Assembly (NCBI RefSeq): GCF_025602895.1
Contig: NW_026516330.1
Coordinates: 60,044-124,043 of the forward strand
Length of the DNA stretch: 64,000 bases
From: Polychytrium aggregatum
Taxonomy: Eukaryota > Chytridiomycota > Chytridiomycetes > Polychytriales
Direction: 5' to 3'
Of this stretch, positions 11,035-22,829 are shown piece by piece. The notes under the pieces were generated by a model. That model had not been told where the DNA came from, searched no databases, and saw nothing but the letters and a program-made list of their open reading frames with translations. The translations under genes were made by a program, and so were the position numbers. Numbering within the stretch: the first letter of the stretch is position 1; each line of letters starts with the position of its first letter.

Positions 11035-14000
11035 ATGCTTGACTCTGGGCCCTTTGTCGGTCCATCGCCCCGGCGTGGGCTCCTGCCTGTGGTCTGGTTG
11101 ATCCTCGGGCTCGCCTGTGCGCCTCTGTTCGTCCGCGCCGCCTTCCTCGTCCCGCAAATCGACAATGCAACGGTGAGAAGTTCTCCCTTTCCCCCCTCTG
11201 CTTCGCCTCCCACCGTCTCGTCCGTTCGTCCACCCCTCCCGGCAGCGTCGGGCCAGGTGCTTGTCTTATCGAAACCGACGGCCTGGCTTCAATCGCTGCT
11301 ACCAAGAGGTGTCACTCTGCCCCTTTGGCTCGCCGAGTCTCCCCCCCCCGACTGCGGTGGAGCCGACGAACCAGAAGCCATCTCAAGGCACATCAACGAA
11401 CGATGCCTCGCTGGTGCAGCCGTAGCGGTTTCTGGGTGCAGCATGGATCTGGCGTTTTATAATATCGACTGACATTGTTGGCACACATAAACGTATCCCA
11501 TCTCCTGCTTGGTTGATCACAGATTGTCCTCCACAGCAACTCTACCACACTTTTGCCCATCGACTGGGTCCCGTCGGTGCTTGGCATCGACTTGTGGAAT
11601 ACCCCGGGCAACGATACCAACGAAGGATTCTGCTGCATCATCGAGGTAAATTCCCGACTGCCCTCTTCGACGCTGTGTGGCGATGCATGTCGTCGGCGCT
11701 ACATTGCATCCATCTTGCCTGCTTGCCTGGAAGCAGGCCAGCCTATGGATTCGGCCTTTTGTTCGCCCACCCACTCGCTTGCTTGCTGATTGATTGATTG
11801 TATATCCCTTCTGCCTCACCCAAAATACAACCGGCACTGCCCTCACCGACCCAATCAACGGTTTCGCCGACTGCCGATTCCCCCGTCCCAATCTTCCACC
11901 ACACCCGCCGAACCGCCGACTTTTGTTTCGGTGTTCCGTACTGTGGCCATGCTGCTCGATTCGCCATTGTCGATTCTCTTGTGCGGTGGCTTACTTCCAA
12001 CCAATCCTCCTGGGTCACACTACCGATTCAACCAGGGTGCTGGCAAACAGGGCGCTCTCGGCTGCGGGCCCATACCTTCAGCCCCAACGACGTTGCTCTT
12101 TCCCGTGAACGTTCCGGACAACTTCACCGCTCTGGATGTCGAATATATCCTCAGGATCTGCGATGTCCGTGGCAGCTACTGCCCAATCTCCAAGACGGTC
12201 CAGTTACTGCCGCCGCTGCCAACCACCACTGCCGCCACCAAGACCTCAAGCTCCGCTTCGTCCACATTGACGAGCTCGTCGGCCGCTGCCACTTCAGCGA
12301 CTGTATCCGTGGCCCCATCGCCAAACCAACTCAACGATCAAAACAATGTGATGGACAATCCAGCCATGGTGCCACTATTGGTCAGTGCTGGATCCCTTGC
12401 CATCCTTGCCCTCGGGGCCGGCATATTCTGTTGCCTCAGCCGGGACGTGATTCGGTACAATCCACTCAAGCGCAGCGGCAAGTCTAGTCCGCCGGATGAC
12501 AACTGGACACCGCTCATCAAGACTGGATCGACATCAACCGAGGGCAATGCCTCGGTCGACAGGAGCACCACTTTCCATCGGCTTGACCAGTTCATCGATC
12601 CCAGAGAAGTCTTTTCCATGAAGGCCCCAAGCACCAACCCGGTGTCCTCCTCCCGCGAGATCGAGGCCCCGCCCATCCCCGTGACGGGACCGTCTTCGGT
12701 CGTGGACAGGGGCTCCACCGTCGATGCGGCAAGCACCAGCGTTGCCCGCGACCTTTCGGCGGTCAGCGACTCCAAGCGCGGAAGCTTCTTGACAAATCTC
12801 CACCACAACCGCCAATTGACAAAGAAGCTCCATAACGTCTCGTCCGATTCTAATGCGGCCGCGGCGCCTGCCCACCCAGGCTCGCAAGCCTCTCAGCGCG
12901 CAGAGTCGAGACTAAGCCGAGCAAGTCTGGACACGATGAGCCTCTCGGACTACCAGATGGATATGATGTGGCTTACTCGGTCCGCCGATACACAGCGCGA
13001 TATCCGCCGGGTCCTCATGGACCGCCCAGCCCAGTTCGATGCGGACGAAATGTCCATCCACGAGAATGAAAAGGTGAATATCGTCTTCCCTGTCCAAGGC
13101 GACGACGGTTGGGTAGTGGTTTCATCCTTGGACGGCCGCCGCCGCGGTAAAGTGCCCATCGGCTATCTCTCCCGGACGTCCGAGCCCGACGATGAAGACT
13201 TGGCTGGCGCCGGGCCATCTGAGGTTCATGAACCCGTGTCCAGGTGCGACTCAACGTTTTCCAATGCGTCGTCGATCCTGGCTCCGGTCGCATCCTTTTG
13301 GCGCCAGATGGACGGTTCAGCGGACTGGCAGCCCGGGCCTGTATCTCCCAACAGACGCCAAACGACGGGACCTGCTCCCGCCAATGTGTCCGCCATCAAC
13401 CCAGTTGCTTCTCTGCCTCTCCACACATCAAGCACTGTCCAAGGCGTGCTTGATCATCAGTCGCCGGGCAGCGATAAGCTCAAGATCCTCCAGCGCTCAG
13501 GCGATCGATGGATTGATGCCACTGTGTCCGCGTCACAGCCGACGAGCCTGGCGGCAATCGATGTCGACCTGGATAGACGGGGACCTACCGCAGATATCCT
13601 TAGCTTCTCTGGCGCCCCGATGCGGCCATCTGGGTCTGTATCAACGCTCGTCAACCCCAGCGATCAAGTGCTGCCCTTTGCGTCAAGTCCAGGAGCGTCA
13701 CCGAGCGTTCCGGCTCACAACCTCCACTTTCGATCAGGAGTGACGTCGCTCTCTGGGGATGCAGATTCACCGGAGGCACCCGGGCTTGTGCTGAGTGTCC
13801 TGCGGGCACCATCTGCACGGAGCAGCCTGTTTGGTCCGAATGGTCGCGACTCGCCACCTATTCCCCCACTTTCGAGCAAGCCTCAGCGGGTAGTGCCGCA
13901 GGAAGAGCCTTCGCAGCCCCCAGCCCGCCTCAGCAACATTATTCAGCCTGATGTGCGCCGAGTGGCGATGGGATACCAAGCCACCTCCGCGTACGAGCTG

Positions 14001-14942
14001 ACAGTCTATGTGGGCGAAGATGTCGTTGTGGAATCTGAATTCGAGGATGGCTGGGCATCAGTCGAGTCGCCGCACGGCCAGGGCAAAGTTCCTCTCGCCT
14101 GTCTAGCTTCCGGGACCACGGTAAATAACCCTGTTGTACACTCAAGCATCGTCGGCCAAACAGCGTCGCTCGTTGCTATTGCCGCGCCTGCACAGACCGC
14201 TGGAGACTCCCTTGCTCCCGGGGTGACCGCAGTCCCTGCTGAAGACCAACCGCGCGTGCATGCCAGCGATGCTGCTCCGACGACCGCTCTTGTGTTTGGC
14301 GAACTCGGCCCCGAGGTGTCAACCTCTACCACAAGCTCCAACACGGCTCTGCCAACGACTGTCGCTGCGGAACTGCCCAAGACTGACAACCCTGTGGCTG
14401 GATCATCTGCCGGGCAAGGCAAGGCGAGGGCCGAAGCCGAAGGCGGTGCCAGGGATGAGACCGACAACGAATCCATCTTCTCGTACTCGATGGAGGAGTC
14501 GTCCACGCACGTGGTTCCGACATTGCCCAAGGACGCCAGATTCAACCTGAACCTGGCCAGTATCATCAAGGAGCATGTTGCAACCAACCCGGACGAGCTG
14601 ACGGTGGCGGTTGGCGAGCATATCGAGCTCATCGAGATGAAGGAGCGCTACGTACTTGCCGACTCTCGACATCAGGGCCGGCGCGGATGGGTCCCCATCG
14701 ACTGCATCGGCTATGACTTTGGCGACTCGATCCCGCGGCCGACGACCAACAGCTCGATTGCGCCTTCAGTTGTGTTTTCAACAGCACCGACCCTCTCCAA
14801 GCTGTCGACTCTTTCGCACACCCTTTCAGACGCAACGTCTCCGCCTGAGTGTCGCCTCCCCAGCTTCCGGTCCTCGGATACTCATAATGGACACTTCCCA
14901 TCCAACAGCCGCTCGATCAATCTGTCGGACGGATTTGAGTGA
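11035..14942 (+). CDS. Membrane-anchored protein with three SH3 domains
   Basis: Predicted single-pass membrane adaptor. Exon 1 (11035-11172) encodes a hydrophobic signal-peptide-like N-terminus (LLPVVWLILGLAC). Exon 2 (11523-11645) encodes 41 residues of ectodomain with N-glycosylation sites. The last exon runs to the stop at 14940-14942; its start lies between about 11,890 and 12,050 and is not fixed (12036 fits the phase). It encodes more ectodomain, a Ser/Thr-rich stalk, a transmembrane helix (about 12364-12438, VPLLVSAGSLAILALGAGIF) and a long, disordered cytoplasmic tail. Three SH3-like domains follow at about 13000-13171, 13951-14106 and 14554-14712, each with a DELTV/DEMSI-type start and a terminal G.VP motif. 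Topology resembles fungal polarity or osmosensing adaptors such as Fus1/Sho1, but the domain number differs, so I do not assign an orthologue. Confidence 0.82.
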
Positions 14943-16227
14943 AGTGTTGGTGCCATGCCCTCAGCGCATGTGTGTCTCTTACCGTCAAGTTGCAGCCGCG
15001 ATCAACAGCATCGACTGGCCGGTCACTGAATTGGTCGGTCCGTTGTTCAACTTGAAGCATTGTCCCAGGCACTCTGAGGACAGAGCTACAGGCAACAATG
15101 ACATAGGCAACTGGGCAGCCTCACGCAGTGTCTCACCGTATGTAATGTACTCCATATCCACTCTCATTTCCCTCTCCGCATCCTTACATCTTCTGGGTAG
15201 CTGTGACACACCAGCAATTGTTCTGCATCCCTCTCCCTCTATCTGCATTTGATACCGCTGTGTCTCGTTCGGTTCCCTCCCCCACACCGCTGGACCTGGC
15301 ATACCTTGGTGTTGGGTTCAGCCGTTGCCGCCTCTTTATGCGGCGCATTCCTGTTCTTTTTTTCTTTGGCCGCTTTGGCATTCCTGTGGTGCTGATTATT
15401 GTGCCACGCATTTGTTCTTGCTTTTCTCTGCGTGTATACAGGGGCTATCCCTGACATCAACGTTGTTGCTGTTGTTTGTTGGTCTTCGTGCCCTTCTTTG
15501 AATCCATATGTCGTTGTCGTTCTTGCTTCTCTGTTTGTTTGTTTTACTACCTTCGAGTCCAGGCTGCCGAGGAAAGAGGGGCCTTTCCGATTCTTCATGT
15601 ATCCATTGCGCCGTTTCATGGCTCGGCGACAGTCCGAGCGGAGCCAGCATGTCCAACACGCCCGAAGTGCATTGCGCCAAGTCGCGGGCATAGCATATTC
15701 ATCCGTCAGCGCGGTTATGAGCAAAGACACAAGCGACCAGGATGCAGCTGTGCTTTGGTTGTGCTCCACAGATGCCATGTTCATGATCTATTCTGTAGGA
15801 GGTGAAGAGTCTCTTGCCAGGAGCGTTGCAAGCAAAAATCGGACAGCGTGTTGAAGAAATAATGGGATACACCATCTCATTCGGACAAGCGGCGTAGTCG
15901 GATCATATCACAAGTGGGTCAAGTCATTTCCCTGTGTGAGGGAGATGCATGGAGTGGGCACGACAGGACCAGCGAGCCACTGCAGATGCAGTCGCTGCAG
16001 GTCAGAGCACGAAGACATACCTGGAATGAGTGAGGAAGACGCAGGGCAAAGAGCAATATCGCTGGTTTGGGTGCCGATCGAAGCCGTTCAGCCAGATCGA
16101 TCAACATCAACCAATGCACAAGCCATCCGTGTGTGGAGGTGTTCCGATTCAAAAGGAGCTCGCAGGAACAACGGCCAGTGCGAGAACGACGAACCAGCGT
16201 TTGCACGACCAAACAGCGGATAGCCAG
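14943..16227. other. Convergent intergenic region
   Basis: Separates the 3' ends of the SH3-domain gene (+) and the cyclin gene (-). Several stretches of T- and C-rich sequence occur between about 15,340 and 15,570. No gene or structured element recognised. Confidence 0.45.
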
Positions 16228-17408
16228 CTACCGGGCAAGAATCAGTGCCGAAGCCTCCTTCTCTCGCTCGTACAGCCGCTCGAGAAACTCGAGGCGAATC
16301 CTTCCAAAGTGCACATTGGCAAAGCTCAGCGATACAGCCACGACGACCACGGCCACGGCCACCACATAGCTCAGCATCGAGCGCATGAGGATGCGGGCGA
16401 TCATGATGGAGGCATCAAGGGGCCGGGTGATGTGGCGGTTGAGTTGGGCAAGATAGGGCACAAACTGGGAGAGCCGCAGCAAGTCGCCGTAGGTCAGAGA
16501 TGGCCAGCGATGGAGCTGGCGCAGACAAAGCATCCCATCGAGATAGGTCAGGAAGTTGTCAAAGTCCAAGTCGCTGACATGCAGTTGGTAGTCCAGTCGC
16601 TGGAGAAACCGGACTTCCATATGGTTGATGTCGGCAAGAGAAAAGCGGTGGTCGGCGAACTCGACCCAGTCCAGGTTCGAGTACGTGGCGTCGTAACTGG
16701 AGGGACAAGTGCATATGTGAGCGAGTGTGGATGTGGATGTGGATGTGGATGTGGATGTGGATGTGGATGTGGATGTGGATGTGGATGTGGATGTGGATGT
16801 GGATGTGGATGTGGATGTGGATGTGGATGTGGATGTGGATGGGGATGTGGACGTGAGCGAGTGGCTACTTACAGATACTTGTCCGCACAGATGACTGCCC
16901 CCAAAAACGTTGAAATGCATCCGTGCGGCTCCAGCAGGCGGTCGTTGGAGTGGCTCGACGCAGCGGTGCTATTTTGATTCTTCGGCCGGCTTTCGGAAGC
17001 ACGGTCCTGGCTTGGTCTTGGTGCCGGCACCCGTACTGGTGCTGCTGGTTTTTGCCTCCAGAGTCTCCTTCTCCAATCGCGAGCCTCCCGGCTCTTCAAC
17101 CGGTCGATGTAGAGCAGAGCCAGGACAAAAGTGCTGCAGTTCAGCTTGGTCCGGTTGATGAGTTTGCGGATGCAGTCGAACGCCTCTTGCCTTGCGGAGC
17201 GGTATTCCGATGGCGCTGATGGCGCTGATGGCGCTGATTCGGCCGAGGTTAAGAAATGAGCCCGCCGATTGAGCAGCAGCGAGACGAGGATGGTGGTTGT
17301 CAGGTCGATGAGGTTGGCAGGGATGGTGTAGCAGTCCTCGTGGTGTTTGAGGCCAAAGCTCCGGACCTTGGCCAGAAATCGTCTGTAGTCGCCCAACGGG
17401 TCGGCGAG
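16228..17408 (-). CDS. Pho85-type (PCL-like) cyclin, 5' end unresolved
   Basis: Cyclins of this family activate the Pho85/CDK5-like kinase. Two exons are clear: about 16873-17408 and 16228-16696, joined across a GT-AG intron at 16697-16872. Cyclin-box landmarks are FDCIRKLINRTKLNCSTFVLALLYIDRL, interrupted by a Gln/Arg/Ser-rich insert of about 50 residues, then GCISTFLGAVICADKYLYDATYSNLDW and FSLADINHMEVRFLQRLDYQL, split here only for description. The family part ends near residue YGDLLRL. A strongly hydrophobic stretch (SYVVAVAVVVVAVSLSF) follows near the C-terminus. No ATG opens this frame before an upstream stop at about 17454, so at least one more 5' exon must exist; a CAAAG acceptor near 17409 would fit. 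The intron is mostly a GGATGT repeat. Confidence 0.8.
16727..16850. repeat. (GGATGT)n microsatellite in the cyclin intron
   Basis: About twenty copies of a 6-bp unit fill most of the 176-bp intron of the cyclin gene, leaving both splice sites intact. Confidence 0.96.
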
Positions 17409-17483
17409 CTTTGGTGAGGCGGGATGAGGCCAGACGGGAGCAGCCCAACGATGTTAGCCGAGGCCACAGTGCCTCACGGAAGT

Positions 17484-17513
17484 AAATGCAAATGCAAATG
17501 CAAATGCAAATGC
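17484..17513. repeat. (AAATGC)5 repeat
   Basis: Five copies of a 6-bp unit just upstream of the recognised cyclin exons. Confidence 0.9.
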
Positions 17514-17992
17514 GTCGCCAGTGTCTGAGAGTTGTCCAGTTCGGCAGCGTCGAGACGGTGCTGCTGGGCTGCAGTCTGACAGACTTGCCTGCTCGGCTAG
17601 CTTTTGGTCAGCCCGCTCGCGGTCCCCGGCGCTCTGGGCGCTTCGGTCATGTTGCTTGGATGGGCGGCTGCGTTTCCTGGTCATTCTTGGGCAGATGCAG
17701 GGCCAGCCAGACGGACAGGCGTCCCCAGGGAAGACAGAGAGGCCGCCGCGGCCAGGACGAGCACACAGGCGCAGGGGACACGCCCGTGGCGTGGCCGATC
17801 TGCAGGAGTCGCCGTTGGAGTTGATCGCTCGGCGCTGGATATATCTGACCAGCCAGTAGCACAGACGACGCAATCTCGATCGCCATGCTGGCGGCAAGCG
17901 ATGCACGCTGACGCATGGGAGCAAGGATCTGCGCGTGCGGGCACGGGTGGGGCACGGCGCCAGCGGGGCGGATGCATTGATTCATAATTGTG

Positions 17993-18066
17993 TTGATGTC
18001 GTTCATTCATATGCTGATGTCGTTCATTCATATGCTGATGTCGTTCATTCATTCATTCATTCATTC
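17993..18066. repeat. 21-bp tandem repeat running into (ATTC)n
   Basis: About three copies of GATGTCGTTCATTCATATGCT, the last one decaying into an ATTC tetranucleotide run. Confidence 0.9.
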
Positions 18067-18141
18067 GCGGATTGATGTCATTGATTGACCCCGTTCGCTG
18101 TAACATTTACCGCACTTGCTCTTTGCACCTCTCGCACCTGC

Positions 18142-18191
18142 GCCATGCAATCCGCCATGCAATTCGCCATGCAATCCGCCATGCAATCCGC
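18142..18191. repeat. 12-bp tandem repeat CCATGCAATCCG
   Basis: Four near-perfect copies, one with a single C-to-T change. Lies about 225 bp before the TATA-like box of the gene at 18618. Confidence 0.92.
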
Positions 18192-18414
18192 ACTTGCACC
18201 ATGCTCCTTCGTTTGCAATGCCCCCTCCCGCGCGGATCCCGCCCCTGCCCTCCCCGATCCGGCTGGATGTGCGACGCCGGCTTTCTTTCTTGCTTGGCTC
18301 GGATCGCTGTGCCCTTGTCGTCCCAGCCGCGGCGTTCGTGTGAAAAAGAAAGGGAAACGGCCCACCGCGCGTCTCTGTGCTTCTTCTGCCGGCCAACTTG
18401 CGTCCAGCGGCACT

Positions 18415-18420
18415 TATAAA
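18415..18420 (+). promoter_or_regulatory. TATA-like box
   Basis: TATAAA, 198 bp upstream of the ATG at 18618, in otherwise GC-rich sequence. Position and orientation suit a core promoter for that gene with a leader of roughly 170 nt; this is inference from sequence only. Confidence 0.4.
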
Positions 18421-18617
18421 ACCCGCACCTCCAACCCCTCAACCCGCCGTCAGTCGACTACTTGGGATCGTTCGCCAATACCCAGCCGTCAACATCCAGT
18501 CGCCAGCACCCAGTCGCCAATCAAACTACTTGTCAAGCCAAGTACTCTTCGTCACTCGCCAACTGCCAACTGCACCCTCCGCTCGTTATCCTTTACCACT
18601 GCCACCATCTCGCACAT

Positions 18618-19295
18618 ATGGCCTCCACTGATCTCAAGCGCCAGAACAGCGTCGCCTCGCAGCGCTCGCTTCTCAGCATCACCACCGTCGCCCAGCCCAA
18701 CCGGCCCTCGATCATGATCAGGCGCTCGGAGATGGCAAACCCCCCGCCGCTGTCCCCTCCCGCCGCGCGCTCCCTCTCCACCTCGCGGAAGCCTCCCACG
18801 ATCGTTACTGCACCAGCCCACCCGCCGCAGCTGCCCAGTCCCCGAGACCCACACGCCGAGGAGCTTTTGCGCCAGATGGAGGACACTGCCCGGGCCATCC
18901 TGCATGCCAATATCCCTGCCCGCCGGCCATCCAAGGGCCGTGCCTGCCACAAGATGGCTCGCTCTCGCTCGTCGCCTGGCATCAGCCCCAGAGATCCGCC
19001 ATCGCCTGCCCACGATTCTCACCACGGGTGGTCCACCCTCTCCCGGTCGCAGAATGCCTCGCCGGTGGACCCGAAGCAGAGCCCGCATCCGCTGCTCGAG
19101 CCCGAGTCGCCTGGCCTTGCTCCAGAGCCCGACTGCCCGGACCGCTCCCGGCCTCGCTTCTCTCCAAGGCACACGCCCGCATACATGCGTGCTGACGAAA
19201 GCCTCCGCAGAAACCTCAAGCTGGCCAACATCTCGCACATCAGTTTCGAGCCCACCCCGCAGCTGGCTCCCTCCGTTGTCGAAAGCATGCTCTGA
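18618..19295 (+). CDS. Unknown disordered Ser/Pro-rich protein
   Basis: Single-exon gene of 225 residues. I do not recognise a family. The protein is rich in Ser, Pro and Arg, with many SP/TP sites (for example SPR, SPPAARS, SPGISPRDPP) and RRxS-like sites that could be phosphorylated. A short amphipathic stretch, EELLRQMEDTARAILHA, at about residues 75-91 and the C-terminal LRRNLKLANISHISFEP are the only segments that look ordered. No signal peptide or membrane helix. The ATG at 18618 is the first after a TATA-like box and a C-rich leader. Absence of introns sets it apart from almost all its neighbours. It could be a lineage-specific regulatory or scaffold protein. Confidence 0.6.
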   Translation: MASTDLKRQNSVASQRSLLSITTVAQPNRPSIMIRRSEMANPPPLSPPAARSLSTSRKPPTIVTAPAHPPQLPSPRDPHAEELLRQMEDTARAILHANIPARRPSKGRACHKMARSRSSPGISPRDPPSPAHDSHHGWSTLSRSQNASPVDPKQSPHPLLEPESPGLAPEPDCPDRSRPRFSPRHTPAYMRADESLRRNLKLANISHISFEPTPQLAPSVVESML

Positions 19296-19909
19296 GCGCA
19301 AGCCGCCCATATCACATATGCCAACCCCGCCTCTCGAACTCACACGCGCACTCACGTCCTGTTCGGCCATGTCCTCGGAGTATTCCCAGCATTTGCCGGC
19401 AACTATGGCTTCCTCCTTGCCCGGCATCTGTTAATTTTGGAACCATGCTTAATACTATAGATCAAACTTTGGCGATGACCTCATCCCCCCCCCACTTTTA
19501 CCGTCACGACTTGGGCGGTCCAATGCTAATGTAATAAACCGGAACATTGCCCCTTACACAAAACACCCATGCTCTTCGAGGCAGCCTACTGAATTGGATA
19601 CGGCATGACCACAGCTTGTCCGGCCGCCCCTTTGTCATTGCTTGCGATCAGCGTTGCGAGTGCCGTGTCGGAGTGTACATGGGTTCTCTGTGAGTAGTTT
19701 CTCTGTGAGTAGTTTCTCTGTGACAAGTGACTAACGGGTTATGGTGTCTTGCCAATGCCCCTTGGAGTCAGTGGGCTGCGGACTCTGGAATCAGGGGACT
19801 GAGACCCCGAAAGCCGGGGAAAGCGGACAGGATATGGCTGGGACATGATGGGGCAGCCGTCATTGGATTCGTCGCGGCATCTCAGCCACGATCAAACCAG
19901 CCAGCCGCA
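19296..19909. other. Intergenic region
   Basis: Between two same-strand genes. Contains a short direct repeat TTTCTCTGTGAGTAG (two full copies and a partial third, about 19682-19720). Nothing else recognised. Confidence 0.45.
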
Positions 19910-22347
19910 ATGATCCGACCCTCGCTGCTGCTGCATCTGCGAACACAGCTGCGTCTGAGCACATCCCTGCATCGCCAGGGGCTCTTCACGTTCGCCTCCA
20001 AGCCAGATCGCCTGGCCGAGTTCGGGCGGTATGACCTGCTTCTACCCAATCCTCAGGGCCAGCCGCAGCTCCCATCGGCAAGCTTGCTCCAGCGCTCGGT
20101 GCCGGCCCACATCCGCCGCCCTCTCTACGATGCGCATACCGGCCGACCGCTCGTATTTCTGCCCGAGCCCGAGATCAAGTCGAGCGAAGCCATCGCCAAG
20201 ATGAAGGCCTCGTGCCAGCTGGCCAAGAAGATTCTTCAAATCGCATCCGAGGCCGCTCGAGAGGGAGTCACCACCAACGAGATCGATCGGATCGGTGAGC
20301 CTACTATTCATCGCGCTGCTGTCGCATATACTTGCCCAACCGAAACCCGAGCAGGCATCGATGGGGGAGCGTTGAGGATCCCGGCCTTCGGATATCGCGC
20401 ACGGCTTCTCGTCGCAGGCGCTGTGGAGTCGATGTTGAATCTCTCCGTTCCAAGCCCACGACCAGATTATCACGCACAACGCATATCCCAGCCCGCTGGG
20501 CTACATGGGGTTTCCAAAATCCATCTGTACGTATCGCCGGCGGCCGATCTGCTGTGTGAGTGCCGCTTGATGCCAAGGCCATCCCATGAGCATCAGGCGA
20601 CTCGGCTGGGCAATACCAGGAACAGGCATCCTGAACCAGCGCCTTTCTCACCCCTCCCACGTCCAATGCAGGCACCTCGATCAACAACGTTGTCGTTCAT
20701 GGGTGTGTTTCTATTGAGCAGACTTCCAATGCTTGCCTCACAGCCGCCGTCATTGGTGCTTCAACCATCGTCGTCCAACGGCTCTGACCAACATTTCTCC
20801 ACGGATCTGAACGCCTGATCCCGACGCTTATCCGCACGGCTGTTCCCCAGAATTCCGGACGAGTAAGTTGCTATTCCACAGTGGCCGGTGATGGGCCCTA
20901 CCGGCCATCGAGGACCACACTCGCTCCTGGACCCACTGCTCTTCGGCTCGTACTTTGTGTGAGCCATGTGTCGTTGGCGTGGCTAATCGACGATCTGCCC
21001 CACTCTCAGTCGACCCTTGAAGAACGGGGATATGATCAACATTGACGTAACGGTAGGTTTGGCTCACAGAGAGCCACTGCAATGCTGCAATCCACTCGAC
21101 GATGCACACGGCGTGGCTGCAGCGGAGCTGATTCTCGATGGCTCGACTCCAACCACGGACTGCACAGGTTTATCTGGACGGGTACGTGTAATCGATAATA
21201 GGAGATAGGAGCAAGTGCAGCTGCTTCGCTGACGAGGATCATCTCGGCCGTGGTGGATGTCAACAGGTACCATGGCGATACCAGCGCGACGGTGCTTGTC
21301 GGCGACGTGGACGAAGCAGGTCGGCAACTTGCCGAGAAAACCAAGGAGGCCATGCATCAAGCTATCGCCCTGTGCAAGCCCGGGGCATACTTTAGCGACA
21401 TTGGATATGTGATCAAGTGAGTTTTGTATTCAGATAGCCGTGTGGTTATCATTCGATGCTCAACCACCGACCTGGAGCCCACCTGGAGCCTCCCAAATCG
21501 GCTTCGACTAACGTACCGCCCCTGTCTCACTGCCTCTCAGCACCATCGCTGATCAGAACGGATACTCTGTCAACTCTGAGTTTTGTGGGCATGGAATCGG
21601 TAACGAGGGAGCATGTGCAATCGCAGCGTTTCGGTATTGTTCGGATGTGACGCGGTGATGGCTTTGAGCACCTGAAGCCGATGGAGCGAATGGCTGACTG
21701 ATTTACCATGGATGCTCTGTATCTCCTGTCTTTCCAGGTCGCCACTTTCACGAACCGCCGTTGATATATCACTTTGAGAACGACGAAGACGGAGTGATGG
21801 AAGAAGGAATGACGTTCACCATCGGTACGTTCCAAAAGAACGAGATGCGGCCAGCTCGATGGGTTCGGGGCGGCGATGGAGTTACTTATAGCGCGACTGA
21901 CGGATGAACTGGCGTTGCCAACCATTCGTCTTCCAGAGCCCATATTCAATCAGGGCACATCAGACACCCTGAAATGGGACGACAACTGGACCGCAGTGAC
22001 CAAGGACGGTGAGGCTGTGGCTGCCGGATCGCCAACCTCCGACGCACTTGCCCGGATCGCTTGCTAACATTTGCTGCGGCTACTTGGTTGCCTGTTGCTA
22101 TATCGCGCCTCCAGGCGGCCGCTCGGCCCAGTTTGGTGAGTTATTGAATGGCATTGCCCCGTGAACGATGGAAAGATCAGCACCACTGTTTCGCCGGAGC
22201 AGCAATTATGTCCTATGTGTACGGCCAACGGCGTGGGATAGCTGCAATTTGAGACGCACGGCTTGCTGATGTGTGCCTTGATTCTGGCTTCATGCAGAGC
22301 ACACCATCCTGATTACCCAAGACGGTCATGAAATCTTGACGGCTTGA
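19910..22347 (+). CDS. Type I methionine aminopeptidase, mitochondrial type
   Basis: Removes the initiator methionine from new proteins. Twelve exons: 19910-20294, 20455-20526, 20672-20702, 20851-20862, 21010-21052, 21168-21181, 21267-21416, 21541-21599, 21738-21824, 21937-22008, 22115-22135, 22298-22347, summing to 331 residues. All five metal ligands are in conserved context: Asp in NIDVT, Asp in YHGDTS, His in CGHGIG, Glu in FTIEPIF and Glu in QFEHTI. The substrate His lies in AYPSPLGYMGFPKS...NNVVVHG. The N-terminus (MIRPSLLLHLRTQLRLSTSLHR) is Arg/Ser/Leu-rich without acids, like a mitochondrial presequence, and there is no zinc-finger domain of the cytosolic form. Exon 4 is only 12 nt and exon 6 only 14 nt. 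Confidence 0.94.
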
Positions 22348-22829
22348 TGGCAGCGCTCAAGCTCAGCTCTGGAAGCATGGGCGGGGGATTGGAGGCGCTG
22401 TCTGCCTGTCCCCGATCTCGGAAGTCGGGCTCTGGGCGATGGGAGACTGGTTTGTGTTGGCTGGGGTTGGTCGGCGAGATGCCGTCCTCTTCATATCCAT
22501 GGTGGTGCCACGCCTGGAGGAATAACATATCATCGCCATGATATTCGGTCCGCCCTGGTATCATGCAAGGGCGATTGGGCGGCTCAAAGCTCGGACACGC
22601 AATGTGACCATTTTCAGCGATATTGTCACCAAGCACACCCCGCACCGCATTGCCTGCTCTTGGCTGCTTTGGCGAGGAAAGCAGCGACGCTCTGCTGATG
22701 ATCGTTGGCTGCCCATTTCGGCTACGCTCTCGCTCGGCTTTGGTCTCGTCTGTGCACCGATCGCACACCCCGGCCAGCCTCCCTCGACTACCGCCGTCCA
22801 TCCGCCATTTCTCGTACACAGCAACAGCG
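22348..22829. other. Intergenic region upstream of FEN1
   Basis: Between same-strand genes. No gene recognised; should contain the FEN1 promoter and leader. Confidence 0.5.

Larger units (their letters stand above)
17409..18617. other. Divergent intergenic region rich in short tandem repeats
   Basis: Lies between the cyclin gene (-) and the disordered-protein gene (+). It should contain the missing first exon of the cyclin gene, which I could not place. Three distinct tandem repeats lie within 710 bp (17484-17513, 17993-18066, 18142-18191). Confidence 0.5.

Noticed and set aside
16700-16977. Cys-Gly repeat protein on the + strand
   Set aside because: It is the GGATGT array lying in the intron of the cyclin gene on the other strand.
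17387-17396. Start of the cyclin gene at 17396
   Set aside because: The codon there is TTG, and no ATG occurs before the upstream stop; another exon is required.
17993-18191. CRISPR-like array
   Set aside because: Units of 21 and 12 bp are directly adjacent, without unique spacers; these are ordinary tandem repeats in a eukaryotic genome.
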